The notes: generated by a model from the sequence alone, not told the origin. Positions 53,218 through 62,598 are shown, counted from the stretch's first letter. The stretch is 64,000 bases of DNA from Halodesulfurarchaeum formicicum (GCF_001886955.1 NZ_CP016804.1:1116001-1180000); one strand, 5' to 3'. Numbers and translations are program-made.

Positions 53218-53427
53218 TAGCATAGTGGGGGGTGGTCGTCTTTGCGAAGCTATGCGCTCATTTAAATTTGCAGGGAGAGTTTCCGATAGGTGGAAAGGAA
53301 ACGCCAAACGTGACACGCCAACCCTCGCTTCGAATTACATGGACGAGACCGGCGTTGGTGTTGCCTCGAAATATAGCCGAGCATTACCGGTTGAAATGTC
53401 GCATACGGAAATTATGTGAATTTCAAG

Positions 53428-54060
53428 CTACACGAATCCGCCAATTGTCATACCCACCAAGAACCCAAGCAAATGGCCAGTCTCCGATACAGGTCCCAGA
53501 CCGATTGTAAGGGTTGAAATTGCTATTGAACCAAGAAGTGCTGAAAGGTATACCCCATACCAAATGTGAAAGGAGGTCGGTCTGCTCGCCCCAACGAGTA
53601 GTTGTCTTATATCTCGCAGATACAGACTAATCGTAGCGCCTAAGAGGGCCAATGGGATATCGGAAGCGCCGGCTATGACTGGTAGATCACCTAAAATTGA
53701 GTAAATTAGCCATAGCCCTGACGCGGTAACTATGGGCGTCCCAAGCATACCGGCGACCATCACGGTACGATACAACTGAACATCAACTGTCCACAGAGCA
53801 AATCCATAGAGGGAGAGACTAGCGACCAGTAACCAACCGACGTTAGCCCAGAGATGGGCTGCGGAAATATGCCCAAAGAGACGTCCATAAATTGCAATAA
53901 CTGATGGAGAGCTGAGGTCCAGGACGATCCACTTGGTTGGAATGATAGCTGAATATTGGAGCCCAAGTATCGCGAGCGGGAGTGCCAGCAGGATTGAAAA
54001 ATCAATCGCAACATCACTCCAACCGAAAGAAATCTCCGAGGCCCTTTCTGCGCTACTCAT
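53428..54060 (-). CDS. Rhomboid-family intramembrane protease
   Basis: A 210-residue six-helix rhomboid. ATG at 54060. Second-helix motif HxxxxHxxxN: H64, H69, N73 (FGHISAAHLWANVGWLL). Catalytic Ser133 in GASD (GxSx; bacterial rhomboids usually have GxSG) and catalytic His196 in GHLLGFLVG. Ser-His dyad complete, so an active protease is likely, cutting within membranes. It sits 53 nt downstream of DUF3006 on the same strand. Substrates may include nearby surface or lipoproteins. Confidence 0.82.
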   Translation of the reverse strand: MSSAERASEISFGWSDVAIDFSILLALPLAILGLQYSAIIPTKWIVLDLSSPSVIAIYGRLFGHISAAHLWANVGWLLVASLSLYGFALWTVDVQLYRTVMVAGMLGTPIVTASGLWLIYSILGDLPVIAGASDIPLALLGATISLYLRDIRQLLVGASRPTSFHIWYGVYLSALLGSIAISTLTIGLGPVSETGHLLGFLVGMTIGGFV

Positions 54061-54113
54061 CTCCAAGTCACCGAATCGATGTCCAGCACCGGAAGGAATC
54101 TGTCGGTTCGAAC

Positions 54114-54377
54114 TTAATCCGGTCGTTCTGAAAGCCGGTCGAACTGATCGTTTACAGACTCTTTGCGCCGCTTGGATTCTTCGGCGTCAAACTCGATTTC
54201 TCGTATTTCATCCCCCTCACGCACTATCCGAAGGATGGCGTCCACCCTGTCTCCATCAGCAGGAAGTGCCGATCGTGTCAGAACGACTTCGTCCACTGTT
54301 CCACCATCTGCTTCGAGGAGTATCACAGCTTGATCCCCCTCAAATCGGTCAACGACACCCGTGAATTCCTCACCCAT
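54114..54377 (-). CDS. DUF3006 family protein
   Basis: An 87-residue protein: beta-rich part (FTGVVDRFEGDQAVILLEADGG) and acidic helix tail. DUF3006 genes often lie next to ComEC-like MBL genes in bacteria and haloarchaea. It overlaps the MBL gene by 8 nt, implying coupled expression. Function unknown; could be a partner regulating the secreted MBL protein. Confidence 0.88.
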   Translation of the reverse strand: MGEEFTGVVDRFEGDQAVILLEADGGTVDEVVLTRSALPADGDRVDAILRIVREGDEIREIEFDAEESKRRKESVNDQFDRLSERPD

Positions 54378-55818
54378 TGTAGCTCTCCTCGGTTATGATT
54401 GATCCATTGTCATCACGAACTATGACTGTATCCCCGCCGTTGTTCCAGATTGCCGATTCGGAACCCCAGTAGAGTTCGGACTCTGTGTCATCGCCGCTTC
54501 CAGTCCGAAGCGTAAGATCGGTACCCGGATCGAGTGTAACTCCTTCCGGAACGGTGTACGTGGTCCCGACTTCATCGGTGACTGTCCAGCCGGACAGATC
54601 GAGACTTGAATCTCCTGTGTTCGAGAAAACCACGTACTCATCATTCAGGTTTTCTCGGTCATCGCCTTCTGCATCCGCGTGAATTGTAGTGACTGCTAGC
54701 TCGCCTGTTGAGCCACTTTCCGACTTCGTTGTCGTAGGTTCGGTTTCGCCACCATCCGCGATGATCTTCGATTCGCCGCCAGACGAGACGTCAAGCACAA
54801 ACCGATCGGTCAGCGTCGAATAGGGGCCGGCTGTGGTGCCCTCTCCATCCCGAAGCTGGAGTGGCTCTGTCGGACCGTCATACTCCGTTGCGACTCGGAG
54901 ATGGGTTCCATTTGAAGTCAGTTTGGTCGTACCATGCGTCCCCGTCCAATAGGTACGAACCTCTTGGGCGGCCAGCCGCTGAAGGGTTTGCTCGTTTGGA
55001 TGGCCGTATTGGGAGTCGTATGCGCTGGTGATCGTCGCGATACGAGGGTCTACTGATTCCAGAAACGGTTCAGTCGAACTTGAGGCACTGCCGTGATGGC
55101 CGGGGACCAATACCGTAGAATTCAGCTGCTCGCCGTACTCGCTGACGAGATATGATTCACCGTCGGATTCGGCATCGCCAGGAATCAGCACACTTGTGCC
55201 GCCATGAGCGATGTGGAGGACGAGGCTATTCTCGTTCCGATCTTCATTGTCCAGATATCCCTCCGGTGGACCGAGAATCTGGACGGTTGCACCCTCAAGA
55301 GGAATTGTATCGCCAGCGAAGGATTTGTAGAGAGTGACATCGTGTGTCTCGATCGCGTCCAGGTAGTCCTGATAGGTCTGCGAGGTCGAGGTAATGCCGG
55401 GATCATACACGACGCCAACCCCCTCTCCCTCGGTTTCGAGATGGTTGATTATCTCGGCATGGCCACCGATGTGGTCTGCATCCGGGTGAGAGGTCACCAG
55501 GTAGTCGATTCGCTCGATTCCAAGCTGGTCGAGCGTATTGAGCACAGTTTCACCCTCGGCTCGCCAATCACCTGAGTCAACTAAAAGGGTCTCTCCGGTC
55601 GGCCCAACTGCCAGAATACTCGCCCCCTGGCCGACATTCAGAACGTAGACCGAGAGCGTTCCATTCCCTGCCGCATTTGTCGGGGTCTGTGTTTCCTCCG
55701 TCGTTGGTGCCTCAGTCGTCGGTGACGGGGTCGAATCAGTCGCTGGCGTACCTGAACACCCCGTGACGAGGACCATTCCTCCGACAAAGAGAACCAGAAG
55801 TAATCGCCGTCGTGACAT
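54370..55818 (-). CDS. Lipoprotein ComEC-like metallo-beta-lactamase with C-terminal lamin-tail domain
   Basis: A 482-residue exported protein. Signal plus lipobox LVTGC (about residues 16-20) suggests lipid anchoring outside the cell. Residues 50-310 are a ComEC/Rec2-type metallo-beta-lactamase with TSHPDADHIGGH (metal ligands) and VLVPGHHGSASS. From about 375 a lamin-tail domain (NEYVV-like NDEYVVFSNTGDSSLDLSGW to WNNGGDTVIVRD, in parts). This arrangement resembles secreted nucleases; in bacterial ComEC the MBL part degrades DNA. No ComEC transmembrane domain is present. Probable extracellular phosphodiesterase. Confidence 0.87.
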   Translation of the reverse strand: MSRRRLLLVLFVGGMVLVTGCSGTPATDSTPSPTTEAPTTEETQTPTNAAGNGTLSVYVLNVGQGASILAVGPTGETLLVDSGDWRAEGETVLNTLDQLGIERIDYLVTSHPDADHIGGHAEIINHLETEGEGVGVVYDPGITSTSQTYQDYLDAIETHDVTLYKSFAGDTIPLEGATVQILGPPEGYLDNEDRNENSLVLHIAHGGTSVLIPGDAESDGESYLVSEYGEQLNSTVLVPGHHGSASSSTEPFLESVDPRIATITSAYDSQYGHPNEQTLQRLAAQEVRTYWTGTHGTTKLTSNGTHLRVATEYDGPTEPLQLRDGEGTTAGPYSTLTDRFVLDVSSGGESKIIADGGETEPTTTKSESGSTGELAVTTIHADAEGDDRENLNDEYVVFSNTGDSSLDLSGWTVTDEVGTTYTVPEGVTLDPGTDLTLRTGSGDDTESELYWGSESAIWNNGGDTVIVRDDNGSIITEESYNG

Positions 55819-56749
55819 TGGATAGTCTCAACGACGTTCGTTCCTGAGAAGGATTTACCGGTTGAACTGTCCAGGTTGGATCTGGTTGTGCCACGCGCAC
55901 ACTCCGGTGGGCTATCACAGATAATTGGCACGAATGGCTGGTACAGATGTTTGGTACAGATGACTGTCTGTAACGGCTGTACCAGTGCAACCACTGGCTA
56001 CGGTAGTTTTTGAGGCTGAGTTCCCCGAAGCCGGTGGGATCCAGAACTACACTGTTTCGGCAAATGGCCAACCGGAACGACACTTGTGTCCCTACCGAGG
56101 CCGCTCACTACGACTTGCTTGGGTTTCCTCACCATCGAGGGGCAGACTCGTCCCTCGATGGCTGACTGCTCGGCGCGGAGTGCGCCATCGAGGGCGTCGA
56201 GGAACGAAACGACCCGTTCCGCGTGGAGGTTGGTGGATCGGCCCCGTAGAGAGCATTGGATACGGTGAACTCCCTAGACAGTCCGCCGAAGTCCACTCAC
56301 TCCGAAGCCGTTGACTCACCTTTGTTCTCGTTGTCGCTCCAGATGGTCATTCCTCCATCAGCGGATGTGTGACCTCGCCGGTCGGACCGTCCGAGATGGC
56401 GAGGGGGTCAATGAAACGTTTTTTTTTGATTCACCGTCTCTTCCGCGTGCAGACCGTGAACATCGACCTGGCGTAGTCCATGGCTCAACTGGTGAGGGAA
56501 GGACGTAGCAGGTTATAGTCTTCTGGCTGGCTATTCCTGAGGCTATTCATTGAGTCAAACTATAGCAAAAATGCAACCCATGGAACGAACTTTACTAGGG
56601 GTCAAAAACATCTTACAAGAGTCCTGGATTAAGAACTTCAGATTCCACTTTCACTCTGCTTGGAATACAATTATGTGAGATCCAGTTGATGGTGATAATA
56701 GAGGACAGCAGCGTCCTCGTGTCACACCTCCCCGTTCCCGATTTTAGAG
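55819..56749. other. Gene-poor region with an open frame and T-run
   Basis: About 930 nt between the MBL gene and a zinc-ribbon gene. It contains a 92-codon frame without start (55998-56273, minus) with a protein-like stretch, a T9 run at 56419-56427, and a short direct repeat GGCTATTC-TGAG near 56528-56554. I see no intact gene; it looks like decayed mobile or gene material. Confidence 0.4.
55998..56273 (-). pseudogene. Possible decayed coding fragment
   Basis: A minus-strand frame bounded by stops, without a good start, that includes STNLHAERVVSFLDAL and DGALRAEQSAIEGR, which look like real protein helices. Codon use is GC-rich, unlike the flanks. Could be the remnant of a transferred gene or of a transposase; family not recognised. 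Confidence 0.25.
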
Positions 56750-56902
56750 ATGCCGAGTACAAATCAGGAAATCGGTCGCTGTCCACTTTGTGACAGTCCT
56801 ATCACCGAATTCGACGTTATCATTCGCTATGGGCGTGATAATCAGACGAAGCGATATGCTGAATGCCCGAATTGTGAGGAGGTTGTCGGACCCGAGAACT
56901 GA
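56750..56902 (+). CDS. 50-residue zinc-ribbon protein
   Basis: ATG at 56750 and TGA at 56900: MPSTNQEIGRCPLCDSPI through YAECPNCEEVVGPEN. Four cysteines (C11, C14, C39, C42) form a classic CPxC...CPxC zinc ribbon. Similar mini zinc-finger proteins are abundant in haloarchaea and affect motility or biofilm in studied cases. Two hairpins follow the stop (56973-57034). No close neighbour to explain its job. Confidence 0.75.
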   Translation: MPSTNQEIGRCPLCDSPITEFDVIIRYGRDNQTKRYAECPNCEEVVGPEN

Positions 56903-56972
56903 TTTGAGAATACAGACAGGCGCGATGCCGGTCAGGCTTTGATCCCAATGGACAGCTCTATTGGTTCTGTTG

Positions 56973-57034
56973 AAAACCTCTGTATCTGATAGGTTTTACT
57001 GACTGTGCTGAATATAGACCTTCTATTTAGCACA
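56973..57034. terminator. Two successive hairpins between convergent genes
   Basis: AAAACCT/AGGTTTT (56973-56979, 56991-56997) and TGTGCTGAATA/TATTTAGCACA (57004-57014, 57024-57034; one mismatch). They separate the zinc-ribbon gene from the convergent large surface-protein gene, so a bidirectional terminator is the simplest reading. Upstream GGTTCTGTTGAAAACC resembles an IS6-family end. Confidence 0.45.
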
Positions 57035-57095
57035 CTTCGGCGACATTTTCTTGGACTACCGTACAAGATCAATTCACTAAGAAACCGAGTGTAGC

Positions 57096-60000
57096 CTACC
57101 GTCTTCGTGCAAGGAGGACCGCACCCAGTAGCGAGACAAGTGACACTATGGTACCAAATCCTGGTGTCGATGTTTCCGTTGTCGTCATGGTTTCAGTGGT
57201 GGTTGGTGTGACCGTCTGTGTAGAGGTTGGTGTGACCGTCTCTGTGGTGGTTGGGGTAGTTGTAGCCGTAGTCGTCGCTTTGGTTGCATCTTTCACAACG
57301 ACAACGAACGTCGAGAAACTTGATGTGTGGATTTTGTATCGACGGTCGCCGAGATAGGTTCTTTCCGTCAAATCCCAAGTTTCCTCTTTAGCGTGGTAAA
57401 TTTCGACTGCTGACGGGTCATCTGGCATTCGATCAGGCGCAACTCGCACCATGATCGATCCGCCAGAGACACGGTCCTTGAGATTGCCGTCGACATCAAC
57501 ACTCACGTAATCTGTTTGATCAGCGTCGGTGTATTTGGGGACACCGGACGGTGGTTCTGTCCCTGCTTGGACGGTCATCTCGTTCGGGGAGTTCGTTCCC
57601 ATATCGAAGGAAACGTCTACTTGTTCAACTGTGAGAGAACCGGTTTCGACGTTTTCTGTTGTAACGGATAGTGTATCTCCAATTGCATACTCATTGATTG
57701 TGACCTGCAAACGGCCGTCTCCAGTGGTGCTATCAGTCGTCTGGTCCTCGATACTATAGTCAGTTGAGAGTTCACCGTCACCGCCTCCTGAATCGGCACT
57801 TCTCCCATCATCTCCAGTGTCGGCCTTGACTTCGGGTGTTAGGATCTGTGGCTCGGTGTCGAGTGCCGTCAGGATCGGGTAGCCGTCCGCATCGGCACCT
57901 GCCGTACTTTCGGTGACGGTCTCCCATGGCGGCGACTCGAGGGCGTCCATGTTATCCAGAGCGTTTGCCCCAATCATTTCGGAGGTCGTGAGTCCCGTCC
58001 CGCCAGCAGAACTGTCCTGCCCGGTTTTCTCCGTGTCCCAGTATGCGTTTTCGACCGTCCCAGAGTTTGCACCGATGAGACCGCTGACGTTACCGCTGGC
58101 CGACCCGTCTGGGTCGACTTCCCCGACAGCGTAGGACTTGTTCACCACGCTTTTACCGCCTTTGTCGACCAAATTCTTACCGACGAGTCCGCCGAGATTT
58201 TTGCCGTCTGCAGACACGTTACCTGTTGCGTACGTGTTCGTAACTGTCGCATTGTGCAGAGTGGAAGAATCCCAATCAGTGTTCAATCCAATGAGTCCGC
58301 CGGCGGTGTCACTAGTTGCGCTCACGTCCCCGGTGGCGTAGCTCTCGTTCACCAGTCCGCCGCCGTTCACACCAATAAGTCCGGCGACCTGTAAGGAGCC
58401 GTTGACCTCACTCTCGGCGTAGCTGTTGGTCACAGACGATATCATATTTAAACCGATAAGTCCGCCAACGTTGTCTCCGGCATCGACCGAACCGGTTGCG
58501 TATGTGTGATTGACCGTCCCGTCAGAGGTAAGCCCAATCAGCCCGCCGACATTTCCTGCGTCGCTCGCTATCACATCGCTGGTCGCGTTTGAGTGGTTGA
58601 TTTTTCCGCCATCGTTGTACCCGACTAATCCACCAAAGCTGAATGGATCGCCAGTTAATTTCTCGGTTGCGTTCTCGTTAAGTTCTACATTACCGTTTGC
58701 AGTCGAGTTTTCGATGGTATATTCCCCGAAGTTACTGTGCCGTCCGACGAGCCCACCAACAGAGGTGGCGCCGCTGACGTTGGCCGCGCTAGTGGCGTTT
58801 GTGATGCGTCCGTTATTATCCCCGACAACCCCGCCCACCCGCTTGATACCGGTGACATTGCCAGAGACGGAAACGTTCTTGATTGTAACTGGGCCTCCGT
58901 GATAACCGACAACACCGCCTGTATTGTTCCCCCCTTTGATGTTGACATCGTCGAGATTTAGATCCTGTACCGTTCCACCGACTGTCCCGAACAGACCGAC
59001 GGCATCCTCACCCGACCGGTTGATCGTCAGGTCCTCCATACTCTTGTCGTTGCCGTCGAATGTTCCGGAGAGAGAACCGATCGGTTCGAAGCCCTTGTCG
59101 CTATTTGCCGAGGCGTTCGCCACCATATCGTAACCGTCGGTGCTGTCGTTCAAGTTATTAATGAGTGTGAAGTTCTCCCCGGTGTTCTCCCGCGTATTGT
59201 TGAGATGGTACCAGTTCGCAATCTCGTAGGGGTTGCTTTCGGACCCGTCGCCGGCGGCGTACAGCGTCTGGTTCGGTGCTGGAATTTGTGAATTGACAGT
59301 TAGCGTCGGGTAGGGAAAGACGTAGCCCTTGGCTGTTTCTACGGCGTGTGTATCCCACGTTGAGGGGTTGAGACCGTCCATGTTTCCGGCATCGAGAGCG
59401 TCCCTACCGGTCATCTTAGTGGTGGTGAGACCGACCGCGCTACCGGCTGAGGATGGTTGCGTGGTCGTCTTCACGTCCCAGTAACCGTCGGTCACCGTCG
59501 CGTCGCTCACGTTCAAACCGACGAGGCCACCAACAGACGAGTCGCCGGACACCGAACCGACAGCGTATGTATTGTTCAAATAGGCTGTACCGCCAGATCC
59601 ACCATGGTTCTTTCCAACGAGTGCGCCTACGTTCGTTGAGCCATTGACACTCCCCGTGGCGTAGGAGACAGCGACGACATTGTCATTGTAATTTCCATCG
59701 GCACGTCCTACCAATCCACCGACGTTTTTACCTCCGCTATTGACAGAGCCGGTCGCGTATGACGTGTTCACCGTTGCTTCATTATTGTGTCCCACAAGGC
59801 CGCCCACGTCGTCGCCAGAACCGTTCACAGAACCGGTTGCATAAGACAGATTCACGGTTCCCTGGTGTGATCCTATCAGCCCTCCAACTGCGGAGTCGCC
59901 AATGACGTCTCCTGTCGCGTACGAATCGGTCACCGTTTCTTGGTTCAGTCCCACGAGGCCACCAACACGCTGTGACCCATCGACGTCTGCTGTCGCGTTC

Positions 60001-61049
60001 GAATCGGTCACCACTCCATTCGGGTTGTACCCGACGAGTCCACCAACGTGAAAACTTGTTCCAGTGACGTTGCCCGTAGCAGACGATCGGCTAACTACCC
60101 CATTGCTAACCCCAACAAGGCCGCCGACAGCATCGTAATCGCCTGATGCAGAGACGGATATGTTCACGAAGGACGTGGTTACCGTTCCATCGTTGGATCC
60201 GACGAGGCCGCCAATTGCCGTGTTAAAACCCGAGTCTCCGATAGTGCCAGTCACCCTAGACTCGCTCACTGTTCCGGAATTGTCCCCAACCAGTCCACCA
60301 CTGTTACCAGCTGAGCCTGGATACGACGTCCCCGATCCGCCCTCACCAGCAGAAACGTTCACGCTGTTTGCCGTCGAGTTCTGGATTGTCCCCGCATTCA
60401 CCCCAGTTACTCCGCCCGCACTCCCACCCGTTCCGCCCATATAGTTACTTGAGCTATTCCCACCGTCACCACCGGACACGGTGGATGCATTGACAGTCGT
60501 ATGTCTGACCATCCCGGTATTTTTCCCGACTAATCCACCACTGTTACCACCCGATTCGCCCATCGAACCATCTGCACCATCTCCAGCCGTGACGGTTGCA
60601 TCTACAAGCGTGAGATATTCAACCGTGCCATCGGTGCCGACGACACCGAACAATCCAGTGGGGTCAGCATCAGGGTTCGTGATGCTCAGGTCCGATATCG
60701 TGGTGCCGTCCCCGTCGAACGTCCCGGTGAACGGTGTGCTGGAGTTCCCGATTGGCGCGAAGCCATCCCCGCCGTTGGCCGATCCGCTCGCCACCGATTC
60801 GTACCCATCGGTGCTTTCGTTGAGATCGTTGACCAGCGTAAAGTTCGCGTCAAGATTCTCACGCGTATTGTTGAGATGGGTCCAGTTTGCGATCTGGTAT
60901 GGATTGGTCGCGGTACCGTTTCCGCCAGCGTACAGTTCAGGTGCCTCATTCCCCACACTCGCCGTTGCAATCCCCGCCCCGAACGCAATCCCGCTCGCTA
61001 CTATTGAGACCACCATCAGGGCCGACAGGAAAATCGCGCGAAGTTTCAT
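57096..61049 (-). CDS. Giant GLUG-repeat surface protein with PGF-CTERM sorting signal
   Basis: A 1317-residue exported protein. ATG at 61049, signal peptide to about 30. It has two homologous modules (about 35-590 and 593-1066), each opening with an N-terminal cap (LYAGGNGTATNPYQIANW; second copy LYAAGDGSESNPYEIANW) and followed by many GLUG-type repeats (GGLVGxNxGxVxxSYATGxV), which build a beta-helix, and each closing with an AYWD.../GYWD... segment. Then an acidic domain, a Thr/Pro tract and PGFGTIVSLVSLLGAVLLARRR-type C-terminus (PGF-CTERM), which an archaeosortase would cleave and lipid-anchor. Dense NxS/T sequons predict glycosylation. Likely adhesin or surface fibre; no enzyme motif seen. 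Confidence 0.88.
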   Translation of the reverse strand: MKLRAIFLSALMVVSIVASGIAFGAGIATASVGNEAPELYAGGNGTATNPYQIANWTHLNNTRENLDANFTLVNDLNESTDGYESVASGSANGGDGFAPIGNSSTPFTGTFDGDGTTISDLSITNPDADPTGLFGVVGTDGTVEYLTLVDATVTAGDGADGSMGESGGNSGGLVGKNTGMVRHTTVNASTVSGGDGGNSSSNYMGGTGGSAGGVTGVNAGTIQNSTANSVNVSAGEGGSGTSYPGSAGNSGGLVGDNSGTVSESRVTGTIGDSGFNTAIGGLVGSNDGTVTTSFVNISVSASGDYDAVGGLVGVSNGVVSRSSATGNVTGTSFHVGGLVGYNPNGVVTDSNATADVDGSQRVGGLVGLNQETVTDSYATGDVIGDSAVGGLIGSHQGTVNLSYATGSVNGSGDDVGGLVGHNNEATVNTSYATGSVNSGGKNVGGLVGRADGNYNDNVVAVSYATGSVNGSTNVGALVGKNHGGSGGTAYLNNTYAVGSVSGDSSVGGLVGLNVSDATVTDGYWDVKTTTQPSSAGSAVGLTTTKMTGRDALDAGNMDGLNPSTWDTHAVETAKGYVFPYPTLTVNSQIPAPNQTLYAAGDGSESNPYEIANWYHLNNTRENTGENFTLINNLNDSTDGYDMVANASANSDKGFEPIGSLSGTFDGNDKSMEDLTINRSGEDAVGLFGTVGGTVQDLNLDDVNIKGGNNTGGVVGYHGGPVTIKNVSVSGNVTGIKRVGGVVGDNNGRITNATSAANVSGATSVGGLVGRHSNFGEYTIENSTANGNVELNENATEKLTGDPFSFGGLVGYNDGGKINHSNATSDVIASDAGNVGGLIGLTSDGTVNHTYATGSVDAGDNVGGLIGLNMISSVTNSYAESEVNGSLQVAGLIGVNGGGLVNESYATGDVSATSDTAGGLIGLNTDWDSSTLHNATVTNTYATGNVSADGKNLGGLVGKNLVDKGGKSVVNKSYAVGEVDPDGSASGNVSGLIGANSGTVENAYWDTEKTGQDSSAGGTGLTTSEMIGANALDNMDALESPPWETVTESTAGADADGYPILTALDTEPQILTPEVKADTGDDGRSADSGGGDGELSTDYSIEDQTTDSTTGDGRLQVTINEYAIGDTLSVTTENVETGSLTVEQVDVSFDMGTNSPNEMTVQAGTEPPSGVPKYTDADQTDYVSVDVDGNLKDRVSGGSIMVRVAPDRMPDDPSAVEIYHAKEETWDLTERTYLGDRRYKIHTSSFSTFVVVVKDATKATTTATTTPTTTETVTPTSTQTVTPTTTETMTTTETSTPGFGTIVSLVSLLGAVLLARRR

Positions 61050-61575
61050 ACATAAACCCCTCTTGCGTGGCCCCCCTGACCGAGACAACACCGCTTACCT
61101 ATACAGTCCGTTGTGAATCTAAATCGGCCATCCTGTTGGGCTCTACGCCAAAAAACCGCTGCTGGTGCCGTAATGTTCATATAAGCTATCGATCCCCCAC
61201 CCCCATAAAACCCTAATTACATCTCATGAATGTATTATCAATCGGCAAACTCTCCAAACATGCCCTTTTTGATTGTAACTATTTTTGCTAATGATTGATA
61301 AAATCTGTTTGCCGACAAACCATCGGTAATCTACCCCCCATGCATTTTAAATTGATTGTAGAAACTATCATCTATCTGCCTGTCCATAGTGCCCCAATGA
61401 TAGATTGCATTCAAGGTTTGATTGGATTTTAGATGTCATCATAAAACGCAGTATGGAAGGATTCTTTCACAGAATTGCGAATTATTTCGTGGCAATCTCA
61501 TGCTAAATTCGCGCGTTCTATTCAGCAAGTACGCAAACAATCTATTCAGAAAATGTCAAAACCTGACTGCTGAAC
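61050..61575. other. AT-rich promoter region of the surface protein gene
   Basis: About 525 nt, strongly AT-rich. A TATA-like TGTATAGG on the minus strand at about 61097-61104 could start the surface-protein transcript with a leader of about 20-25 nt. No gene found. The low GC is striking in this genome and may reflect transfer or a regulatory landing zone. Confidence 0.45.
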
Positions 61576-61594
61576 TTAGACGTTAAGTTCAGCA
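61568..61594. terminator. Perfect 11-bp hairpin
   Basis: TGCTGAACTTA-GACGT-TAAGTTCAGCA. It includes the stop codon of the small frame at 61576 and would terminate leftward transcription from the feo locus. Confidence 0.5.
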
Positions 61595-61767
61595 AACCGG
61601 TATGGAGTAAACTCGGGCAGAACTTCCGTCATCATGTAATTACTGTCGAAAACTGAATAATGAGCGATTCGACGTTTTGAGAACGAACTACCGATTGCCA
61701 AAATTGCGTTTGCTCTGTCACCGATTATTGGCCAGGATCGAAAGGTTCGGGTAGTCTTTCCTGCCAT
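61576..61767 (-). CDS. Small hypothetical protein after the feo locus
   Basis: A 63-residue frame with ATG 61767 (MAGKTTRTFRSWPIIGD ... PYRFAELNV). No family recognised, little acidic bias, AT-rich codons. Supported only by its position 71 nt after the FeoC-like gene and by the hairpin over its stop. May be spurious. Confidence 0.3.
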   Translation of the reverse strand: MAGKTTRTFRSWPIIGDRANAILAIGSSFSKRRIAHYSVFDSNYMMTEVLPEFTPYRFAELNV

Positions 61768-61838
61768 AGCAAAACCCCCGTTGGTTGGTATGGACCGAGG
61801 CCGGCGTTCGGTCGACGGTAGATGAATGGCTACAAGAG

Positions 61839-62144
61839 CTAAATTGACGGAGTCACCGGATATGGTGCGGGTTCCTCGTCATTACCACTCGCTTGAAGCA
61901 GTTTCTTCCCATCTATAGTGATTGCATACTGCGACGGCCCATCTTGTGGAACCGGGCAGCCCTTGGACATCGGACAAGTATCACACGCAGAACCGGCACA
62001 ATCGAGATCTTGTAGGTGACCTGCACGAACCTGTGATTCGATAATTGCCTTCACAGCGTCTGGCCGCATTGCTAACTGCTCGGCGATGTCTCTAATCTCG
62101 ATGCCGCGGTTAACGAATCCGAGTACCTCCTCGTAAACGCTCAT
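61839..62144 (-). CDS. FeoC-like winged-HTH regulator with Cys cluster
   Basis: A 101-residue protein. N-terminal HTH (VYEEVLGFVNRGIEIRDIAEQL, in parts) followed by four cysteines: C49, C54, C57, C63 (CAGSACDTCPMSKGC), matching the [4Fe-4S]-type FeoC arrangement. It would sense iron or oxygen and modulate FeoB stability or expression. Overlaps the membrane protein gene by 4 nt. Confidence 0.85.
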   Translation of the reverse strand: MSVYEEVLGFVNRGIEIRDIAEQLAMRPDAVKAIIESQVRAGHLQDLDCAGSACDTCPMSKGCPVPQDGPSQYAITIDGKKLLQASGNDEEPAPYPVTPSI

Positions 62145-62596
62145 TTCCCCTCACCTGCTGCAGTAGGTTCAAACGCTTGCATGCGATATTTAACCACGAC
62201 AAGTGCGAACAGTCCGAAGATGATCGAGGGGCTATACGGCGGGGCAAATGCGAGGGCGATCTGATCCAATTCTGCAACCCAAACATCGTGGCCACCTGGA
62301 ATCGCTCCAAGGAACCGACCGAGAAGATCAGTTACGGCAACGATCCAGAGCATCGTCCCCGCAAGCACTGTTACCACCTGATTTCGGCGAGATCCGAGGC
62401 CATGCGTTGAACCGTAAAGGAAAAACGCCCCGGCCGATGCGACGATGACGCCACGCCAGAGCAGGTACGTTCCGCTAACACTCAAGACGGAAATCGAAAC
62501 GGAATTCCCGGAAACGCCGGCCAACAACTGGAGGCTACCGATCAACACCGAGATAATCCCTAATGCCCCGAAGTAAATCTCATCCCAGGATGGCAT
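62141..62596 (-). CDS. Four-helix membrane protein in the feo locus
   Basis: A 151-residue hydrophobic protein with four membrane segments (LGIISVLIGSLQLLAG; LWRGVIVASAGAFFLYG; VVTVLAGTMLWIVAVTDLLG; FAPPYSPSIIFGLFALVV). No family recognised. It sits between the FeoB permease (2 nt) and the FeoC-like gene (4-nt overlap), so it probably assists iron import or its regulation. Confidence 0.7.
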   Translation of the reverse strand: MPSWDEIYFGALGIISVLIGSLQLLAGVSGNSVSISVLSVSGTYLLWRGVIVASAGAFFLYGSTHGLGSRRNQVVTVLAGTMLWIVAVTDLLGRFLGAIPGGHDVWVAELDQIALAFAPPYSPSIIFGLFALVVVKYRMQAFEPTAAGEGK

Positions 62597-62598
62597 TT

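Noticed and set aside
53225-53419. 64-codon plus-strand frame upstream of the recombinase
   Set aside because: No acidic bias, no promoter, overlaps the promoter side of the recombinase.
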